Below are positions 36,675 through 48,116 of a stretch of 64,000 bases of DNA, piece after piece. The position numbers and the translations under genes are program-made. Where the stretch lies: assembly GCA_026874595.1 (NCBI GenBank), contig CM049319.1:2628101-2692100 (forward strand), read 5' to 3'. The first letter of the stretch is position 1. Each line of letters starts with the position of its first letter. This stretch comes from Sipunculus nudus. Lineage: Eukaryota; Annelida; Sipuncula; Golfingiida; Sipunculidae. The notes under the pieces were generated by a model. It saw only the letters and a list, made by a program, of their open reading frames with translations. It was not told the DNA's origin and made no database searches.

Positions 36675-39209
36675 GTCTGACTGACAATAATGTCGGCGAA
36701 TTAGTAACTCCAAAATCCAGTTGCGTTATTTGGTAATTAGGAATTAGTTTCTTGCTTTTCACCAATATATACCTTTTTGTCAGTTGTTTTATAATATTAT
36801 TAGGTTCTACAGGCAAAACACGTTCAGCTGCTGAGGCATATGAAGGTGAACTGACAGGTTGTTGGGCTAGCCGGGTATTTATAAACATTGTTTGGACCAT
36901 GTTAAAACCTCCACGTGTCCCAGGCCAGCGTTAGTTTACATTACGCCACTTAACGACATGACGGTCCGTGCCGAGAGCTCCACGCTGGAATCGATGACGC
37001 ATTTGGGTACTGGGAAATCCCCGGTTATGTTTGTAGCGCCATCTGTCGGTTTCATTTTACATCACTTCTCGCTCAGGTCTGTGCACGTGGAGATGCCGGT
37101 GTATCCTAAAAGGGGGGGGGGGGGGGGGGCTTATGGCACACTCATAAAGTTAAGTGGATGCGGCCCCTACTACCATGGCATCACCAGCTAATAATTAGTT
37201 AATATCATTATCAAAGGCATCAAGATATTGTTCTCGCCATCGTCTTACTTGGATACTTCCCGTCCCGTCGGGTCAGACCGCCTTGACTTGCATGGCTACT
37301 CGTCTCTAAACATGAATGTTGAGATGGTAAACATCAGGAAACGGTGCAATAAGACCAAAAAGTTACTGTGTGGGTAGTTTAAAACATTTTCTTAATAAAC
37401 ATTTATTCTGACTTCAATTTGATTTTTCAGAATTATTGATTGATAATCTTTATTCCTCCGAATTCGAAGTGTTCAATCAATTTGAGTTGAAAAGAAAAGA
37501 AAAATAATGCAACATTCAACATCATTGGAAATACTAAATAGCTATACAGAGGGTCATATTGTTCTAGTTAGTTATGCAAAGCAGATACAGAGTTAGTGAA
37601 ATAATGCTTTTAAACCCAAACGCATGATTCCGGTAATAATTGATCAAGGAAATATTTTATACCTTGGCCTAACATAGCACGTGTGTACATAAAAACATAT
37701 GGTCATAATAAGATAAACGATTTGTTTGTTTTCCAAGGATAAATTGTACAAGTTCATAATTGTCAAGACTGTGCAGCGAATAATTCCGTTCATTCATAAG
37801 ACAAGTACAATTTGTACACAGTGACAGGGCATATTGTTCTATTTCTCAGATTGTTTTGGTCGGTAAAACGGGGTGTGTGTCCCCATTCCTCGCCCCTTAA
37901 ATCCGCCCCTGTCGACGCCTCTCACGCTGGCATTTATCTCAATGAGTGGGTCAACGCTCTCACCGTATTGATAAGAAGTGAGTAAAGCGTTTCTAGTTAA
38001 TTTTGTAAGCGGGATTGGTAACTCATAACGACCATAATTGAATTAATGGTATACACAAAGAGCGATCGATAAAACAAACTTAGACTTAGACTTACATCTG
38101 AACCTAGTAAGTTAATTATTCGCGTTTTTATATTCGCCGATGACTGTGGATACATCAAAACTCGTGTGTTCAGGTATTTGGAGTTGGCATTCTTTTTTAT
38201 ATTTAAACATATTCAGGTGTCAGACCTCAACCGTGACATTGTGTTTTATTAGTATGAACAGTGCGTGATATTCATACAACATTTCTGAACTTGTACGAGC
38301 CTATGTGTACTGTTCAGTGTAAACTGTAACGCTACACAACAACACGGTATCTAGCTACTACAGTACCGCTAATTGTCTGGTGGCTTAATTTACTGACCAT
38401 TCACTTCTACCCGGATAATCTTTGCTTTATGTATCGTTTCTTTTCAATGAAGGTCAAGAAAGGATGCAATGACATATACGCATCCACAGAGGTTTGTTTG
38501 TTGGTATATGTTATCTGCCATCCTTAGTGACTAGTATGTATACTTTAAAGGAAATAAGCGTATATGACGAAGTTCTAATTTCTAATAATGGTAAGCTGTA
38601 TCTATAAATATATATACGAGGTTCTGAAAAAGAAAGAAAAGATCTTCAATAAGCCACCCCGAAACATACCAGGGCACAATAAGACGATGAAACGTGGCAT
38701 ATATTGTGAGTCTATTACAGATAAACACGTAAAACGTAGTTGTTTTTTGTCTCATATATTCTGTACTTGAGAAGGTGACAGAGATACCACCCCCCCCCCC
38801 CCCTATCTCCCAGACTCACTAAAGCCTCGGTCACAACCGGGATACGGTCGCCGTACAGCGAGTTTTTTCGGGCTATTCCGTGCGGTTGACGTACGGCAAC
38901 CGTGCGTTTTTTCGAAGGCCGCAGGTACTCCGCAACGACCGTAAATGACATTAGCGCGAGCGCTTAAGTTGATGCGGCGGCCGTGCGTCAGGCAGCCACC
39001 TACGGGCTCCGTACGGGCACCGTTCGGTAGACGTATTGATGTCGTCGTAGGATGCCCGTGCGATTTTTAATGCCTACTCGGCTACCCGAGAGACAAACTG
39101 TGTACCTGCGGCTGTCGTAAGGGGTCTTTGCGGCTTCCGCAAGGTTACCTTGCGGCGTCCGTAAGGTAAGCTTACTTTACCGTGCGAAGGCCGTGGGAAT
39201 GATGAAGAT
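36607..39209. repeat. Inner tandem duplication, unit 2 (~2.6 kb)
   Basis: Second unit of the duplication at 33868. At several differing positions it agrees with copy A where unit 1 does not (for example GCTGCTGAGGCAT at 36826 and 8792), so it keeps more of the ancestral state. Confidence 0.93.
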
Positions 39210-39267
39210 ACCCTGCCGAACGGTGATCTACGGTGTCCGGTGACCGCAGCGGGTTGTGACCGAGGCT
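38823..39267. mobile_element. GC-rich foldback MITE, 445 bp
   Basis: Bounded by a 16-bp perfect inverted repeat, AGCCTCGGTCACAACC at 38823-38838 and its complement at 39252-39267. The interior is much richer in GC and CpG than its surroundings and full of short CGTACGG/CGTGCGG and CCGTAAGG/CCTTACGG words on both strands. It has no coding capacity. Copy A has the same flanks (C run, then TCAAGAAGGCGCCACCTGAC at 13271) without the element. The target duplication is unclear; the flanks are TAA and CAA. Confidence 0.8.
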
Positions 39268-39687
39268 CAAGGCGCCATCTGACGATAGAAAGTGACAATA
39301 TAGTATGAACCTGTAATTGATAATCCTGTATTATACAGTTGTTTCTATTTATTTAGTCTGCACGTCAGAGAATGGAACTGGTCTTCCACATCTGTAAAAC
39401 AGGGGTGGGTATGATAGGGTCGGCGGAGGCACGTCACGTGACAGAAATAGTTTCAACAGGAAATCGTGCATTACTAGACCAGAAGAACCAAAGGTAAGAC
39501 TAATGGAATGATACTCTCTATTTAAGTGTGCACTAGGTGAACATTCCATTCCGGGATAAACCCAAAATAGCTTGATGTTATATTCTAGAATGTTAAAACA
39601 GAAAAGCCTATGCTAGTCACCTGACATCTGAAAATCTAGCTCGTCCATTTCATGAATAAACTAGGAAATTATATTTCAAAATATCGT

Positions 39688-40460
39688 ATTGTTTGATAAA
39701 ATGGTACAACCAGTTCTGTCTTATGGCAGTAAACTACTGGGTCATGTGAAAAGGGATAAATAGAACAAGTACACACTAGGTTTTGTAAATATATTCTTGG
39801 TATTAATTAATCTGCACCAAATGCTGCAGTAGTTGTAGATTGTGGCAGACTGTTAATTAAAACCAGGTATATGATGAAATGTATTTCTTATTGGATTAAA
39901 TATTAAGAATGCAAGAAAATATATTCTTGAAGCAACTTTACTATAATTTCTGCAAATTAGACGAAAAGGGCAAGGAAAACTGGACAACAAGAATAAAACA
40001 TATAAAAACATCATTTTCACTTGGTTTTCGAAATGCATGGCTATCACAAGACGTAGGGGACATAAATTTATTTTTGTCATGTTTTAAGCAAAGAATGCAG
40101 GACAATGAACGACATGAATGGTCAGCAAGCATTGTAAATAATGGAAGATTAAAACCTATGTTATTTTTAAAAATACATTGGATATTGAATTATATTTATC
40201 ATTCATTCAAAATAAGAAATATCGAACTAGTTTGGCAAGACTAAGAACATCTTCCCATGAACTAGAAATAGAATAAGGTCGTCATAAGAAAATAAATTGG
40301 GAAGACAGACTCTGCAGATACTGCTTAAACCATGGGAAAGCATACGTAGAAGATGAATATCATTTTATTATGAAATGTCCTTTGTATGATAACTTTAGGA
40401 GAAAATATATGTCAAAAGTAAACAATACACAATTCCACTTACTTATGTCAAGAAAAAAAT
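39688..40460 (+). mobile_element. LINE reverse-transcriptase C-terminal remnant
   Basis: Translation in shifting + frames gives LFDKMVQPVLSYGSKLLG, then a VHTRFCKYILGIN stretch, an open frame (39909-40244) with LGFRNAWLSQDV, and finally RLCRYCLNHGKAYVEDEYHF with MKCPLYDNFRR. This order (PVLxYGxE, FCKyiLG, nW...Gf..W, then C..C...EDEYHFL..CP.Y) is the C-terminal region of CR1/L2-type LINE ORF2. Stops and frameshifts show it is dead. It is absent from copy A. Confidence 0.82.
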
Positions 40461-41640
40461 CCTTTCATAATAAACAGTCTTGCGGCCTTCATATATCATG
40501 CATTTGATAAAAGAAAAAACTGCGTTAGATGATATTCCATAGTAAGATTCTATGTAATGGGTGAGCTTAAGTATCCTACGTCCTCGAAGCCCTAAAATTG
40601 TTTTGTTTATGTTTTACTTGTTGCATTCTTATTAAGACGAGCGGGAGCTTAGCAATTAAAATCCGTATTTTAACTCAGTATTTGAATGATCCCGAAATCT
40701 GAATCATATTATTTACGATAATGTAAATTATAAGAAATACATGAGGTTGTCCTACAACTATTCCATACCTGTTGCCGCTCTAGGGCTCTATATCTGGCTA
40801 CTGATTTCTTGGCTTATAACGACAACACGGGTCGCTGGCTGTCTGGCGGATGATATGCGGCTCTCGTCATAATACGCGGCAAGATACTTCGCTTTTCGGC
40901 TGCTGAGCACATCTGTGTACCGAATGGCAATGAGGCTAATCATTTTTCGTGACTAAATTTATTTTTTTTAGTGCGTGATTGCGGTAGTTAGAGATAAGTA
41001 TATGGATACTGTAATAGCCAAGGTATGACAGTTATAATTATAGGCTAACATTTGTAAACGATACTATGATATTGTGAAATGAACATAGATGTAGATGCTA
41101 AACCGTACAGGTCTGCCTCATATCAGTTTTACACGTAAATAAAACGCATATTTACATATTATTATACCATATTTATATAGCACCCTTATTCAATCTGGAT
41201 TGAGTGTGTGGCTGGCGCCAAAATCTTACGTTCTCACTGAAGTAGACAAAGAGGATCTCAAACGTTTTGTTGAGAAAATATCATGGTTATATAAAAGTAA
41301 ATGTTCACACAACCACTGATCTCTTCATGCGGGTTATTCCTTAAAACAAAAAGGGCCAACTGTTATTTGTATCTAAAATTCTGCCATGCGCTACAAAAGG
41401 ACTTCAATTCAGCCACATCATGACTTGTTCACGTACAAAATCGAGGAAATCGGATTTAGTAAAGAGGAGAGGAGCTCATATATAGGAGAGGACAAAGGTA
41501 TTGAATTAAGGGGTAGTGTAGAATCGTTTTGAAAATCTAGATGGTAATGGTTCAATCTTTAGTTGTCTTGGTGTTGTTTTCAGTATTAAGGCTAGGTTTT
41601 AAAAAGCTATCGAGTTGAAAAAGAAGGTGGGGGCCCGCCG

Positions 41641-41658
41641 CCCCCCCCCCCCCCCCCC
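41641..41658. repeat. C homopolymer
   Basis: A run of 18 C within the pseudogene; not present at the matching place in copy A. Confidence 0.85.
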
Positions 41659-42675
41659 TTATTCCGTCTTTGACACGCACACGTCCAGTTCTGACCTTGA
41701 CGTTAATGTTATTCCAACGCTTTAATTAATTTATAAATTAGAGCTGATAGAAACTTACTGATTACATGTAATAACTGTAACTAATCCTTATGATGCAGTG
41801 TGATGCCATGTGTGTCATACAAACAACCATCAGAAAGTGACGCAGATAACGGCTGTTATATTTTGCCGCAAAAAAACCCCAGATAGTTTATACGATTTAC
41901 CCTTTGAGAATGTTATAGCAGCGGAAAAAAATCCGATTTCGTGTAAGAATCGCTCAATATATGTTATTAATTTCCTTCCCAATCCCATGCGACTGACATA
42001 TCACTCCTTATAAATAAAATCGATACAGAAAAATAATCAATTATAACATTTTGTATAATATTATATGTTATCGAATATAATGGCATGATTTCATTAAGCC
42101 GGGGTTTTTTTCAATGGGAATTGTATCAAAAGTTTAATACAAAATCCTGTCTGTACTTATGTTACTTTTTTGAGGATTAATAAAATTTGAAAAGATCATA
42201 ATTAGCAAGATAGTTGAATAACACCACGTAATATGCATATACGTTATATTATTAAATAAAATATTAAATAAAACTAACACTTTTTGTATGAAAGTGTACA
42301 ACTATATAGGCTAGCCATTTCTTGAATCCGAGTAGACCTACGTATACAGCTCGACCTCAAATTTAATGGATATCGAGTGTGGAGTAAAACATGATTTGTT
42401 GGTCTTCTCATTTCAAGGTAATTAATCTAAATTAAAATTAAAGAATATGGGCTGAGTGAAGCAAGATATGTGAACATCGCATTAACACTTGGTTGTCAGA
42501 TCGATACTAAATAAAACTGGGCCGCTTTGACCAGTACAACCCTACGGCCTGTGATGAGCACGATGTTAACGACGGAACTGTAAACCAGTCCCGACATCCA
42601 CAGGGAGGGATTGATTGATTTGATTAGGCAGATACTGCCGGGTAATAAAATTGAACTACTCACACAGAGAACGTG

Positions 42676-42985
42676 GGGTCCTGAACAGCTGAGCGGTAAA
42701 ATGTCGGCCTTCTCCATTGGCGACCCGGGTTCGATCCCAGGTGTTGCCATGAGATTGGGTTGTATTGGCCTGTCCAAGGTCGATGGTTCTCTCCGGATTC
42801 TCCGGCATCCTCCACCTCTTTCACTACGATCTTAAACTCTATTAGTGTCTCCTACTTTCGTCTTAAAAATCTAACTATAAGAACAACTCAATCTGTGAAA
42901 CTTTGTCTGAGGAAGCCACTGCGGGCCGGATTTTCCGGAGACCTGTGACTGGCTCGAGCGCCGACTTCACTTTCAGTCAGACACA
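42676..42985 (+). mobile_element. tRNA-derived SINE
   Basis: A tRNA-like head with an A-box-like CAGCTGAGCGGTAAAATGTC (42687-42706) and a perfect B box GGTTCGATCCC (42728-42738) is followed by a body with GGTTCTCTCCGGATTCTCCG, a word similar to conserved V/Deu-type SINE cores. The right end is uncertain. It lies just 3' of pseudogene exon 5 and is absent from copy A. Confidence 0.65.
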
Positions 42986-43499
42986 GAAAACGTTGAATGT
43001 TTGCACAGTATTAGTGAAATTAAAAGTTATTGTAAATGATTATATTAAGAATTTTAAGCCATATAGTTGATATACCTTGAATTTAAAAAGAGGCCTTTTA
43101 TGATATCTGACGTCTATCAACTAAGATCATCTCTTGTAATTTTTTATAACATAGGGCCAGAAAACGTCGATCCAATCACACATAGACCACTTGTTTTCTT
43201 TTTATCCCCGTTTTATAACATGTGGCAGGCCCGCCAATATAATATAATAGAATTATATATAACAAGGACATCTCATAAAGTGCACATTTTTCAGATAGAA
43301 AGTGAACTAGAAAATTTATAATTTTTTTTATATCATCCTTCTGTCATATATAGGGTCTTAGCATGTCACATTTATTGTTGGTCAGATCTCCAGGCTTGTC
43401 TAGAGAGGCAATCAATTTATATAATATAAAGAGTGGACATACAGAGATAAGACATACGACTTGATAAGATTGGCTGTTATGTACTGTTAGTCATCTTGC

Positions 43500-44090
43500 T
43501 GTAAATATAACATTTAAGAACTCCTCATTTTTTATCTTGTCGTCAACCGGGCCCGGTGACTACTACACCTGCGGGCCATGGGTACGTTATCGCCCTCATT
43601 GGTGGGTCATATAACTGAGAAACCCCCAAAAGGCGCACTCGTTCGGAGTGAAATACGGCCATCGGGCACGGCCTTACCATTAACCCTGCAGAGCGCTCAC
43701 CCTGGGTTGTAGCCGACCGTGATCAATACTTCATGTCGGATTGAAATTCTAAATTTTACCTTAGTGTAAAAAATGGCACAATATAAGTTAAATATTGTGA
43801 TGGAGCATTGGATATTTCATTCCCTATAAATCTCCCAACCTTTCAATACGCAATCTTAAAGACTAATACAGGATTAATAACTTAATGAATTAATAATGTA
43901 TTCCCATGGAATAGATTTTCACAAATAATTTGGTAATCACCACATCTTGAGCATTTGCAGAAACCAATCCGGATTCGGACTACGTGTTAGGGCAGTATCA
44001 AACGCTTCCTCACATTTTATATCATGGCGTCAACCAGTCCCGGAGACGACTGCTTCTGCATGCAGGCCCTGGGTGCCCCTATTCCAATGC
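43500..44090. repeat. Two related dispersed-repeat fragments
   Basis: CGTCAACCGGGCCCGGTGAC at about 43541 and CGTCAACCAGTCCCGGAGAC at about 44027 head two GC-rich blocks that end in a GCGGGCC/GCAGGCC..GGGT word. They are probably fragments of one repeat family; the class is unknown. Confidence 0.4.
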
Positions 44091-44391
44091 ATTTGTATGT
44101 AATAAACTGTTTATAGGTTAACTAGCGAGAATACAATATTTCTGTAACAATAATCCGAATCTTAATCAGTAATTGATACGCTCTTGTTTTAGTTTTTAAG
44201 TCAGTCTCTCTTTCTATACTGACACCTGCGTCACCACACGGACCCTCGGTAGACGAACCTACACTGACATGGTCACTCCGAGGCTGGGGGTCGCTATTGG
44301 CGGAAACGGATACGCCGCCAGGCGTCTGGCGGCGGGAATGCTGGTGTGTGGGAATGTAACAGATCCAGTACCCTCGCAGGAACATTTATAA

Positions 44392-45373
44392 TCCAAATAT
44401 ACACTGAGGATACAGTGTATTCCTGATAGGTATCATGATTCTCTAAATAATGGGCGAACTATACTTAGTCGTTTTATAAAAAAAAAATGTACTGGTAAGT
44501 AGTCCTTCGGCAAAGGAGAGAAAACTGTAATTTCCAAGCATCAACGCAATTTTCCATACATCGAAATGGGATTTCATAATCGGTATAAATTTGTGACTGA
44601 ATCCTTTTAATCATCACATAAAGGCCGCGCTACTGTCAAAGGATAGTTTTGAATTTAACTGTGAGGGTTTTACTGAAATTGAAATCAACAAAGGTGAAAT
44701 TAATTTATATCACCGGGAGTCTGTAAAAATATAAGAAATAGATTCTATATAATTCTAATATTCTAATGATAAATAGAGTCTATTAAAAAGTATATAAAAA
44801 TGATAATTATGTAGCTTTACAACATGATACATCTTACATGTCTTGCTATCAGTTGACATTCAGCTCTGTTTACAGTTTACACAGGGTCTTTTCTGTAACA
44901 GAATCATCCTTCAATGTGCCCTATAAATTGTTATTAATAGTTTGTTAAAATGTAACCATATAAACCATATATTTCGAGGGCATACACCCCTCTTAAACTG
45001 ATCTTAAACTACAATTGGCGCCCTTGCTTACTTTAAAGCATATTTCTTAGACTTAGCCCATTTATGAGCTGTGGTACCATATGTAGCTGTGTAATTACAC
45101 ACGGTTAAAGAAACAAATAGCCTACAGTGTATGAGATAAGGATATATATTTTCTGTATTCATGCAAGAAACTAAAATTCTGAATAAAAATGTATAAAAAG
45201 CCTTTGTCACAATTAGTTGATAATTTTATTAAAGCCATTTCCAATATTTGTACAAATGTCAATGGGAAATTATAAACATTATTAGCATTATTAAATTATT
45301 CAAGATTGTGGTCGTTCAGGTAAATTAATGTTTCAATACAATTCCTTAAGTTAAATTACAATTATCCGACCAT

Positions 45374-45428
<55 letters not shown>

Positions 45429-46014
45429 AACCTTTCTATGGTATGACACCAGAGCCTTGTAGTTATATAAATATAGAGGAATCAAATTTAGTAGCTGTGC
45501 AACACTTTCTATTGTGGTCCGTTTCTGATGAAAATGGGATTTTTTTTCCTAGAATACTCAGGACGTATGGATTTCATGTTCAGAGTTTTTTGCTAGAAAC
45601 TAAGTAGTAGTAAAAATTTGATTCCTCTATATTAACTATATAACTATATATGTATATACATCTTTATATATTTATATATATATATATGTATGTGTGTGTG
45701 CTCACGTTCTGTGAACATGTACTTCAAAACATTTGTGCTTGGTTTTTATTTAAGGAATGAAAATTACATGTACGTGAAATTTACATGATGCTACACCAAT
45801 ATTTCATAGTCCCTAATACAATAGCAATGAGGTTATACCTTAATTTTGTATTTGTGCCTCACCCAGAAAGAGCGACCACGAAATATTTGTTTCTGGTTAT
45901 AAATATATAACATATATAAGAGAGGTTCTGTTTTGTAACATCATTCAGTATGACAATTGTAATCGTTACTGTTGATGGTACACTCCTTAAGCTCTGTGAA
46001 AATATTAAATTACG
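44392..46014. other. Intergenic between the two pseudogenes
   Basis: AT-rich; contains a (CT)n tract at 45376-45427 and short (AT)n tracts near 45650. The right part follows the 3' flank of the receptor in copy A (a TTTGTGCTTGG stretch at 45736 and 18839). No gene. Confidence 0.5.
45376..45427. repeat. (CT)n microsatellite
   Basis: About 26 CT dinucleotides. Confidence 0.95.
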
Positions 46015-48113
46015 TTACACATCTGTCTGTGCAATCTGTACACGTCTTGTCGGATCAGGAATTTCATTACTGGTCGGGTTATCTGATAAAAGTCCCCGGA
46101 AAAAGATCCTTCCAGTTCCCCTATGGTAAACACATAGTGCTCGGAATTTATCCGGAACGGGCGCATGGTCGATAATCAGAGTGATAACAGTGCTGAGTGT
46201 CGGGATTCCCCAGGCTTCCAACGAGCTTTTCATGAACCTGTGCCTGCTTCTTCCTACAAGACGAAGACGCCAAGTGGAATAAGACATTTTACAAATATTT
46301 ACCGATAGAACGGACATCCATACAAAAGTGGCCAGGTAGCTCCAATGTTTCCCAACACTGGCCACATAACATAAAGTTTTGTGTTTTGAATACACCGGTG
46401 ATGAAATTAGAATCATAATTGACGTTTCCATGGCAACTGCTAAACTTGTGTGGATTTTACCCATTGATTGACGGAGCTCAGGTATACACAGAGGTGCAGC
46501 GATTCGCACAGCCAGAAATGTAAATGAAATAAAGAGAGCGGTGATCCATATTATATATAAAATCGTTCTCACATGAGATAATGTTCCCATTTGTTTTTCG
46601 ATACCATCCATGCAGATCAAGAACATGTTCTTGCGAGCTAAGATTACCTGTGATTTGTTCAAGGTTTGGCTGTAACCAACCAGTATAAAATCATTGCTTA
46701 CCGCTTTAATTTCTGTACCTGCATATTCGTACCATGAACAATTTGACTTTTGTATAGCTTCATTCTTATAACAATGCTTTCGCTCAACTAATACTTCACA
46801 GATATTGGTTCTATCAAATACACGCCGGCAGCGTAGGTGGCGCCACCTATATCCGTGTGAGCAAGTCGGTTCTGTCTTCTACTCATTATGATCAGCGTTA
46901 GGTCCTAGGGAAAAAGGATCGGTATACTCCATTCTATGTTAAAATGTTCGCCAAGGGAGGGAACTGGTGATCCACACTCGGTCTTGGAAAAGATAGGGTA
47001 TGCACAAAGCAGGCAGTATACGTTCTTAAAAATGTCTTGTCCATGGTGAAGGATATTGTACCCTAAAGACAGAAGCATTTCCTATGTCTGGATGAGCACA
47101 TTCCTCATATTGCTTCTCATTAAACGTATGGCACATTCTAACACTTGAATTCATCGATGCTTTGACTAACAGCTTGCATTCAGGCTCCTTGCCTTGTAAA
47201 ATGCTGCTAATTAGTGCTCTCTTTGACAAGTTTGCGAACTTGTGCTCGAAGAAATTTACCTGGTGATCCTTTTATGTTTGTTCATCAGTCACGTCCCAAT
47301 CTTGAAATCGAGGTCGCTGGTAGTAGACCTCAAGTCTCCAGATTGCATATTGCGTATTGATTACACGCCGCGCAGTGGACATTAGAATAATGAAGTCCGG
47401 AGTTCAAATCAGTTACTGGTACAAACCCATAAGGAGAGACAGTGGACACGTTACAGGCAGAAGTCTTATTTGGACAGTCGGTTATTATTTTGACTTGTGA
47501 ATTGATAGTATCATCCAGATTATTTCTTGGGAATCCACGAAGTGCACAGACTGATTCTGGAGTGTGCTGGTTCTGTTCCCGCCATGCTGAACCTTTTTTA
47601 TACATCTGGGGACAGTGTTCCCGAAATCCAGAAAGCAGTCCTGATATACGAACATGACCTATCACAAGAACAGCTGTCCTCCAGCGACCCCGTTCTCTGA
47701 CCACACCGGTTTCTGCATCTTGCACAATCCGGTAGACGTAACTCCAACTCCTGACGGGTTGGTAAACCACTGACCATCCAAGATGGAAAGAATGGGTTAT
47801 GATTTGCTGAAACACTTTTCACACTCGGAAATGTCGGTCCTATTGACTGAAAGGTTTCCTTCAGCAGGTGGTTTCTTGTAAAGATTGGTGTTGTGGTCTG
47901 CTTTTTATCGTGGCCTGTCGTCTGCTTCTTGATAGTTACATTTACTGGGTTATCGACCAAACTCTTCACGGACACAGCGCGGGAAATGACTTTACTACTA
48001 AGATGCCGCTCTCCTACTTTTTCATTCGCCGAATGTCTTCTTGTCACTCCACCAGGAAACAAAGGTATCACGGGTATCACTAATATGTGCGACACAGCTA
48101 CGAAATGCGCCAT
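46015..48113 (-). pseudogene. SMB/7TM receptor pseudogene (copy B)
   Basis: Collinear with 19124-21502. The ATG and a signal-peptide-like start (MAHFVAVSHILVIPVIPLF) and most of the SMB domain (CARCRNRCGQRTGSLEDSCS) remain. The frame then breaks near 47600-47660 (small deletions), again around 47230-47330 (local insertion) and near 47090. A nonsense codon lies at 46879-46881, where copy A has Trp. TM1-TM4 are open in 46015-46662. About 0.3 kb covering TM5-TM7 is deleted, and the frame after the deletion again matches the copy A C-terminus (RRVQIAQTDV). It cannot make a 7TM receptor. Confidence 0.93.
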
Positions 48114-48116
48114 AAG

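Larger units (their letters stand above)
39372..44391 (+). pseudogene. FAD oxidoreductase pseudogene (copy B)
   Basis: Counterparts of all six exons are visible. Exon 1 (39372-39502) keeps the ATG and GVGMIGS but has a 1-bp deletion. Exon 2 (40912-40769) and the start of exon 3 (about 40590-40563) are on the minus strand, showing an internal inversion of about 0.6 kb. The end of exon 3 (about 41205-41273) is on + with its GT donor lost. Exon 4 (about 41798-41890) is frameshifted. Exon 5 (about 42508-42643) and exon 6 (about 44194-44391) carry deletions and frameshifts. A LINE fragment lies between exons 1 and 2 and a SINE after exon 5. No continuous product is possible. Confidence 0.9.

Noticed and set aside
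39909-40244. 111-codon ORF as a host gene
   Set aside because: It is the middle of a decayed LINE ORF2 C-terminus, with matching motifs in other frames on either side.
42676-42750. Functional tRNA gene
   Set aside because: A and B boxes are present but arms do not pair well and a SINE body follows directly.
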